In this document: in pieces, positions 53,486 through 58,637 of the stretch | Position numbering within the stretch: position 1 is the first letter of the stretch | Layout of the letters: the number at the start of each line of letters is the position of its first letter | Origin: Candidatus Aldehydirespirator catecholifindens | Lineage (GTDB): Bacteria; Actinomycetota; Acidimicrobiia; Acidimicrobiales; Aldehydirespiratoraceae | NCBI GenBank assembly: GCA_028283245.1 | Contig: JAPYNU010000075.1 | Span: 1-58,637 of the forward strand | Direction of reading: 5' to 3' | Length of the DNA stretch: 58,637 nt | Made by a program: the position numbers and the translations under genes | Notes under the pieces: generated by a model | Databases searched by the model: none | Told to the model about the DNA's origin: nothing | What the model saw: the letters and a program-made list of their open reading frames with translations, nothing else

Positions 53486-54853
53486 TCAGGCTAGACGCTC
53501 CAAGACCGCCCGCACTTCGGCGACTCTGGTCACAAGAACTTGTGGGTCGCGGCATTCCAGGTTGAGACGCAACAGCGGCTCCGTGTTCGACGGTCGCAGA
53601 TTAAACCACCAGTCCTCGCAGTCAACACTTAACCCGTCGAAGCGGTCCTGCTCACAGTCCGAGAACTCGGCTGCAACAATCTCAATTGCGCTTTGCGGAT
53701 CCGCCACTGCGGTGTTGATCTCACCAGAAGCCGCATAACGATTCAGCGGTGCCGCCAGGCTGCTAAGCCCACCAGAGTGACGACTCAACGCCTCCAACAC
53801 GATCATCACTGCGATCATTGAACTATCGGCGCGGTAGTTGTCTCTGAAGTAGTAATGACCTGAGTGCTCTCCCCCGCATACAGCATTACTTTGTGCCATC
53901 GCTTGTTTCATGAACGAATGACCGACACGGCTGCGCTGCGCTCTGCCACCGTATTCGGAGATGGCCTCGCGCAAAGCTCGTGAGCAGATCACATTGTGTA
54001 CTACTGTCGAACCCGGTTCACGTTTGAGCATGACCCCTGCAACAACAGCAGCAGTAAGCGAACCCGACAAGGGATTCGAAAGTTCATCCACTGCAAACAC
54101 TCGGTCGGCGTCACCGTCGAAAGCTACCCCTGCGTCAGCACCGCATGTCTTCACTAGGTCGCGCAAATCAGCCAGATTCTCGGATTTCAGAGGATCAGCT
54201 GGGTGATTGGGGAAAGTGCCGTCAAGTTCGGCATAGAGATAATCAACCTGAAACGGCAAACTCTCAAATACGGCTGGCACCACCAAAGCCCCCATACCGT
54301 TGGCGACATCCACAGCGAGGTGCAGAGGCCGCAACGCTGCAATGTCTACGAACGACAGCACATGATCCACGTAGCGGTCCAAGATGTCATAGCGGCTTAC
54401 GGTTCCTGCAACAGGCGCCGAAGGCATTGAGGCTGTTGCTTGATCTTTCGCTAGAGCTTTGATTCGTTCTAGCCCGGTGCCTGTGCCAATGGCGGTCGCG
54501 GCCGGGCCGCAGAGTTTGATGCCGTTGTAACCGACAGGGTTATGCGATGCCGTGAACATGGCACCACCCACATCAAACACACCCGAAGCAAAATACATCA
54601 TCTCAGTGGCGCACAAGCCCAGATCCACCACAGCAACACCCATCGCAGTAGCCCCACCGCAGAAAGCTGCTGTCAGCGCCTGACCGTCGGGACGCATGTC
54701 GCGGCCTACCACAATGCGCTGCGTGCCCTGCTCACGACTGTAGACAGCAAAAGCAGCGCCCACTGCGAAGCAGACCTCTTCGTTGATCTCAGAACCCACC
54801 AAGCCGCGAATGTCGTATGCCTTGAAAATGGCATCCAGATTCGCTGAGTTCAT
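53486..54853 (-). CDS. manB: Phosphomannomutase/phosphoglucomutase
   Basis: A 455-residue alpha-D-phosphohexomutase supplying mannose- or glucose-1-phosphate for glycans. It begins IFKAYDIRGLVGSEINEEVC; the phosphoserine loop is MFTASHNPVGYNGIKL, the metal loop VAFDGDADRVFAVDE, the sugar loop CGGEHSGHYYFRDN and the phosphate-binding loop WWFNLRPSNTEPLLRLNLE. All four loops are intact. ATG start; overlaps the GT2 gene by 4 nt, so product and glycosyltransferase are made together. Confidence 0.93.
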   Translation of the reverse strand: MNSANLDAIFKAYDIRGLVGSEINEEVCFAVGAAFAVYSREQGTQRIVVGRDMRPDGQALTAAFCGGATAMGVAVVDLGLCATEMMYFASGVFDVGGAMFTASHNPVGYNGIKLCGPAATAIGTGTGLERIKALAKDQATASMPSAPVAGTVSRYDILDRYVDHVLSFVDIAALRPLHLAVDVANGMGALVVPAVFESLPFQVDYLYAELDGTFPNHPADPLKSENLADLRDLVKTCGADAGVAFDGDADRVFAVDELSNPLSGSLTAAVVAGVMLKREPGSTVVHNVICSRALREAISEYGGRAQRSRVGHSFMKQAMAQSNAVCGGEHSGHYYFRDNYRADSSMIAVMIVLEALSRHSGGLSSLAAPLNRYAASGEINTAVADPQSAIEIVAAEFSDCEQDRFDGLSVDCEDWWFNLRPSNTEPLLRLNLECRDPQVLVTRVAEVRAVLERLA

Positions 54854-55599
54854 GGCAGATGCTTGGATTGCGGGAGTTCAGACGATTTCGGGTATCTACC
54901 GAGCAGCGCCCTCGCTCGAATACGGAACATGTCCACCATCAGATCCCATCCGTCGCTCATGAGGCGCACCGACGAAGCGTCGCTGTTAACCACCTCCACC
55001 GGCACTTGCTTCACTGTCATGCCAAAACGCTGAGCCAGGAACAGCACTTCAACATCAAACGAGAACCGCTTCATCACAGAAGCATCACACAGAATCATGG
55101 CTGCGGGCCGCGAGAACGCTTTCAAACCACACTGGCTGTCGCTGCCGTCGCCGAGACGCAACAAAACACGCACTGCTGTCACCACTGCGCTGCCGGCACG
55201 ACGCAACCGGGACGGTTCGGTCACAGACACCGAATCGCTATGACGACGATCTCCTATCGCAACAGCGCTGCCGCTTTCTATCTCGTTGAGCAGCACAACG
55301 AGATGGTCAGGGGCGTAGGCAAGGTCGGCGTCGGTAAAAGCCACTACATCGCCCGAACTGACCCGCACTCCTGCTCTGACAGCTTCGCCTTTGCCGCGGT
55401 TCGCTTCTAAAGTCACCGCCTGATCAACCCCAGCCGCTAAAGCCGCAGCAGAAGTTCCGTCTTGTGATCCATCGTCGACCACGATGATCTCAACTCCGCC
55501 TTCGGCAGCAATGTCTGCTAAGGCACTACGTAGTTGTTTGACAGTGCCGCCGATTCGGTCGGCTTCCCGATAAGCCGGTATCACCACTGAGAAACGCAC
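54850..55599 (-). CDS. Family 2 glycosyltransferase (dolichyl-phosphate glucosyltransferase-like)
   Basis: A 249-residue GT-A enzyme. It begins FSVVIPAYREADRIGGTVKQ, with the nucleotide-binding IIVVDDGSQDGTS, NRGKGEAVRAGVRVSSGDVV and the metal-binding DADLAYAPDHL. SQCGLKAFSRPAAMILCD and RFSFDVEVLFLAQRFGM match polyprenyl/dolichyl-phosphate-sugar synthases. No membrane anchor is visible. It lies between the large membrane protein and the mutase, all on the minus strand, so a cell-surface glycan role is likely. Confidence 0.9.
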   Translation of the reverse strand: MRFSVVIPAYREADRIGGTVKQLRSALADIAAEGGVEIIVVDDGSQDGTSAAALAAGVDQAVTLEANRGKGEAVRAGVRVSSGDVVAFTDADLAYAPDHLVVLLNEIESGSAVAIGDRRHSDSVSVTEPSRLRRAGSAVVTAVRVLLRLGDGSDSQCGLKAFSRPAAMILCDASVMKRFSFDVEVLFLAQRFGMTVKQVPVEVVNSDASSVRLMSDGWDLMVDMFRIRARALLGRYPKSSELPQSKHLP

Positions 55600-55604
55600 G
55601 TTGT

Positions 55605-58559
55605 TCAGCCTCGCTTGTCTCTGCGGAGGCGTCTCGAACTTGCGCTCAAGGCAGCCAGCGCCATCACAGCCAGGGCGGCCAGAGTCACAAGAGCAGAGAA
55701 GCGTTCGATCTGGCTGCGTCCATAACTCAAGCGGACTTCGGTGTCTGTGGGCACCACCACCATGAAGTTCGGTGTCGCTCGGTAAGGCCCTTGGGCACCA
55801 GAAGCCTCCCAGTTCGGGAAATACGATGTGCGTATCAGCACTGGTGCCCCGACACGATCAACCGAAAACGAAATCGAATGATCATCGCGAACCACATTGC
55901 TTACCGTCACCGGCTCAATCTCGTTAACTGGAACAACTTCAGGAAGCTGCAACGCCAAGCGACGCATCACCTCTTGGCGCTCTAACTCATCTCCAGACAA
56001 CCCGCCCAAGCCGCCAGAGTAGCCGTCGGCATCAACTGCACTCGCCTGAGGCAACGTTAGCCGCGGCCAGTTGCCGGGCCCGTCGGCGGTGAATACACCT
56101 ACCGTGTCTTCACCGGCTAAGAACGCGCCGACCGACGCTTCCAGCCAGGCATCGCTGCTGTCGTTGATACCGGACACAACCACAGGCAACCTCATCAGCG
56201 GGGTGACTGTGGCACTGTCGTTGACTTTGAATATCACCCATGGGCCCAGCGTCGTAGCAGCGATCTCGGTGAGCTGGTTCGAAGCCCGAGCTTGAGACAC
56301 CGCAGCAGACGAAAATGCCATGTAGTAACGCATCCCCATTGTGCGCAATTGCTGCACTCCCTCAGCCACATTCAGATCCGAGTATGGCAAGTCGCGCTGA
56401 GCCCGGGACGGCGAAGCCGAAAGCTGAGACTGCATCAAGAAATGGTAGGGCACGGTAGCTGAAGCCTCGAAGTAGAGCCCCTCCGATGAAGCAACGCAAC
56501 GATCAGTCCAATACGGCAGCAGCATCGGTGCCATCGGCGTGCCGTATGAACCGAGGCGTCCGGATTCGTATTCCCATAAGGCGGCACCGCAGCCGTGAGT
56601 CTCCCCCACCTGCTGCATGGTTTGAACCAGATCCCAGTATTCGGCACTGCCACCGCCGTCAGGGGTGGGCTGCTTGGCTTCGTAGCCTTCGAAGTTGTAT
56701 TCCACCCAGTAGGTGCCCAGGTTGGTTTCGCTCGAACTGAAAGGGCCCCACCGGTAGACACCGTCATTACCCAGACTCCCGCCGGGAAGTGACCGCAACG
56801 GCAATCCCACTGTCACCATCACAGCAGCCACGCCCAGCAACGCCGTAACGCCCGCCAGCACCGTGGGTATCCACCGAGGCGCTGCGCCAGAAACCGTGGG
56901 CACAGCAGGCACAACGGGCACAGCAGGCACAGCAGGCACAGCGGGCACAGCAGGAGACTCTGAATCTGCGGCAGGGACCACGGCTTTGGTGGCTAGAAGT
57001 CTTGGAATTCGTGGGCGTGTGAGGCGGCGGCGTGCGCTGCTGAGAGCCTCACCCACGCCAAGCGCAGCTAGTAGATACACGCTGAGGTAATAGAACGGCA
57101 AGATCCGCACGTTCCAGAGACGACCCTCAGGCAACAACACGAACGCAACGGCGACCATCACTGCAGTCACAGCCAGCGCCATACCCAGCCTTGACCTCTT
57201 GTAGACAAGCAGCAGGCATGACACTAGAGCCAGAGCCACGAACACTTGCAGCGGCGGGTCGTTAGTCAAAAAGCTGTAGTCGAACTCACTGCGTGACCAA
57301 AGCGCCGACAAATAGCGGCGATCCTTTCCCCAGCCCATGTCGTTGAGCAGGCTGCGATTCCACCAGAAAGGCAGCACCCACCAAGCGCTAAGTGCTGCGC
57401 CGATTGCACCAACAGTGAACGTCCAAGCCACCCGACGACGCCAGGCTCGAACGGTCCAGCGCGACACTACAAGAAACGCCGCCAGTGCGCCCAGCGCAAA
57501 GAAAGCAGAGAACAGATGCATCAACCCGGTGATCGCCAGCAGCACTCCAGCCGACATCTGGTGTGAGCCTCTAGCCATACCCCGAGCCATGACGCCGATA
57601 AACACGACTGCGAACGCCAAGCCCAACGAATAGGCGAACTCGCCTGCCATCGTTGACATCAGATTGCCGCCATAAATATTGAACGAGCGATCGAACAAAA
57701 ACAGCAGAGTGGCGGCAGTGGCCAGCAAACGGCCTTCGATGCTGACACCAGCCAGACGTGTCATTACCGCGACCGCTACCGGCAGCGCCACTACGCCCGC
57801 CACGGTCACCAGTTTGAGAGCAACTCCGTAGGGCATAGGAACTGCCAGAAGCACCAGCAGCGGTGCAGCCGCGGTGACCAGCAGACGCAAGGGAAGGTTC
57901 TGGAAGCGAATACGCTCCGAGGAGTGCTGATTGCGGGCAGTTCTAGCACCGAAGTAGACCCAGCCATACCAGGCAGCCACACCCGCTGCGGCTGGCAATA
58001 GCAACACCGCTAAAGCACGATCCCAAAGCGGGTCACTGAAGGTCAGTTTGACAGCACCGAAAACTGTTGCTGCTAGCAATGCCGCCAGCCAGCAGCGTGA
58101 CGCTGAAGCACCGCGACGCTGCATGATCGCCAATGTCGCAATACCTGCTGTCAGCACAACCGACAAATACGCGAAGACAGCTTCAGCGATGTTTAGCCCG
58201 ACATCAACGATCACAACCAGCAGCGCTGGCAGCACCATATAGAAGGTGAACGCCGGGAAACCGGCATACCAGTCGTGTGTCCAGCCAGTGAGCCGCCACT
58301 CGCCGATAAGCACGTCCCGCAGATAGGCAGGCCCCCAGACGTGAGCGCCGAGGTCGCCGCCGGTGGGGGTGTTGTCCACGAACCAAAGCCCGGGACGCAG
58401 GTTCACCACCACAAACCCGACAACCACCACCGTAACGAGCGCCGCAAGCAGTTCGCGGCTGCGCTGCGGCTTTCGAATTGCTGCTTTGACCGCTGCACGT
58501 GCAGGGCCAAGCAGCTTCATCGCAAGCGTGAGAAGCTTTGCGATCAGCCGCTCCAACAC
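55605..58559 (-). CDS. Very large polytopic membrane protein, possibly GT-C-type
   Basis: A 984-residue protein with about a dozen hydrophobic helices in the first 580 residues (LVTVVVVGFVVVNLRPGLWF, then many Ala/Val/Leu-rich helices), a long extracytoplasmic region (about 600-950), and a final helix (FSALVTLAALAVMALAALSA) before a basic tail. The Asp in GDLGAHVWGP near residue 68 sits where GT-C enzymes have their catalytic acidic residue. A VPA repeat (SPAVPAVPAVPAVPVVPAVP) lies before the loop. I do not recognise a specific family; a lipid-linked sugar transferase is plausible given the GT2 neighbour. GTG start with TATGCT 7 nt upstream. Confidence 0.75.
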   Translation of the reverse strand: MLERLIAKLLTLAMKLLGPARAAVKAAIRKPQRSRELLAALVTVVVVGFVVVNLRPGLWFVDNTPTGGDLGAHVWGPAYLRDVLIGEWRLTGWTHDWYAGFPAFTFYMVLPALLVVIVDVGLNIAEAVFAYLSVVLTAGIATLAIMQRRGASASRCWLAALLAATVFGAVKLTFSDPLWDRALAVLLLPAAAGVAAWYGWVYFGARTARNQHSSERIRFQNLPLRLLVTAAAPLLVLLAVPMPYGVALKLVTVAGVVALPVAVAVMTRLAGVSIEGRLLATAATLLFLFDRSFNIYGGNLMSTMAGEFAYSLGLAFAVVFIGVMARGMARGSHQMSAGVLLAITGLMHLFSAFFALGALAAFLVVSRWTVRAWRRRVAWTFTVGAIGAALSAWWVLPFWWNRSLLNDMGWGKDRRYLSALWSRSEFDYSFLTNDPPLQVFVALALVSCLLLVYKRSRLGMALAVTAVMVAVAFVLLPEGRLWNVRILPFYYLSVYLLAALGVGEALSSARRRLTRPRIPRLLATKAVVPAADSESPAVPAVPAVPAVPVVPAVPTVSGAAPRWIPTVLAGVTALLGVAAVMVTVGLPLRSLPGGSLGNDGVYRWGPFSSSETNLGTYWVEYNFEGYEAKQPTPDGGGSAEYWDLVQTMQQVGETHGCGAALWEYESGRLGSYGTPMAPMLLPYWTDRCVASSEGLYFEASATVPYHFLMQSQLSASPSRAQRDLPYSDLNVAEGVQQLRTMGMRYYMAFSSAAVSQARASNQLTEIAATTLGPWVIFKVNDSATVTPLMRLPVVVSGINDSSDAWLEASVGAFLAGEDTVGVFTADGPGNWPRLTLPQASAVDADGYSGGLGGLSGDELERQEVMRRLALQLPEVVPVNEIEPVTVSNVVRDDHSISFSVDRVGAPVLIRTSYFPNWEASGAQGPYRATPNFMVVVPTDTEVRLSYGRSQIERFSALVTLAALAVMALAALSASSRRLRRDKRG
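56899..56955. repeat. 9-bp tandem repeat coding for Val-Pro-Ala
   Basis: About six near-perfect 9-bp units (GCACAGCAG on the plus strand, with ACG and GCG variants) encode the repeated VPA of the large membrane protein. Copy number is likely to vary between strains. Confidence 0.8.
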
Positions 58560-58566
58560 TCAGCGA

Positions 58567-58572
58567 AGCATA
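58567..58572 (-). promoter_or_regulatory. -10 hexamer TATGCT, leaderless start of the large membrane protein
   Basis: TATGCT on the minus strand, then 7 nt, then GTG 58559. The remaining bases to the window end (58573-58637) show no gene or repeat that I can name. Confidence 0.6.
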
Positions 58573-58637
58573 TGGTGAACATCTCAAAATCCTGTTGACG
58601 AGTGCCGCTGGGCTGAGGGCTTGTTGCTGCTGGTGAT

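Overview
The window looks like a chromosomal core region of an actinobacterium, most likely class Acidimicrobiia. This rests on moderately high G+C, GTG/TTG starts, two LLM/F420-type oxidoreductases, and the order secA-prfB-ftsE-ftsX beside yebC-ruvCAB-queA-tgt-yajC-secDF-rel. The lineage is inferred from gene content, not from a search. No rRNA, tRNA, CRISPR array, insertion sequence or prophage was found.

Layout. 1-3.97 kb (minus): ruvX, alaS and two small conserved genes. 4-7.7 kb: an accessory patch with a vapBC module, an LtrA-type membrane protein, two genes gutted by internal deletion (rarA and a secreted metalloprotease) and a lipoprotein. 7.7-10.8 kb (minus): aspS-hisS. 10.9-12.4 kb: an orphan hicB with a hicA remnant, a hypothetical gene and an RDD membrane protein. 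12.4-25.3 kb (minus): pdxS-pdxT-yebC-ruvC-ruvA-ruvB-queA-tgt-yajC-secD-secF-rel, a run for vitamin B6, Holliday junction repair, queuosine and protein export; secD carries a single-base frameshift. 25.4-32.1 kb: two paralogous membrane-anchored sulfite-oxidase-fold molybdoenzymes flanking an acyl-CoA ligase and rsgA. 32.2-42.97 kb (plus): a purine/selenium-flavoured island. It holds a fused FeS-molybdenum hydroxylase, an SsnA-like amidohydrolase, an LLM oxidoreductase, an 8-oxoguanine deaminase, a thioredoxin-fold protein with an in-frame UGA, a phosphoribosyltransferase, an acyl-CoA dehydrogenase and alanine dehydrogenase. 43-50 kb (minus): comF-hpf-secA-prfB-ftsE-ftsX. 50-58.6 kb (minus): a second LLM enzyme, a coiled-coil protein, ahcY, a Trm112-like protein, phosphohexomutase, a GT2 glycosyltransferase and a very large polytopic membrane protein.

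The main discovery is at 38666-39823. An apparently split gene is one reading frame interrupted by a single TGA exactly where a TlpA/thioredoxin protein has its catalytic cysteine (WASW-U-G-C-R). A hairpin with a GGTCT loop starts 15 bases after the TGA, as expected for a bacterial SECIS element. I read this as a selenoprotein. It lies in the same run of genes as an XDH/SsnA pair of the kind associated with selenium-dependent molybdenum hydroxylases, so the island may be a combined selenium, molybdenum and purine-oxidation locus. A 41-bp in-frame copy of the selenoprotein gene's 5' end lies 1.8 kb downstream.

A second window-wide signal is a TANNNT hexamer exactly 7 nt before the start codon at nine genes, and 6 or 8 nt before it at four more. 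This is the signature of leaderless transcripts, and it settles several start sites (ruvC, vapB, yebC, the selenoprotein gene).
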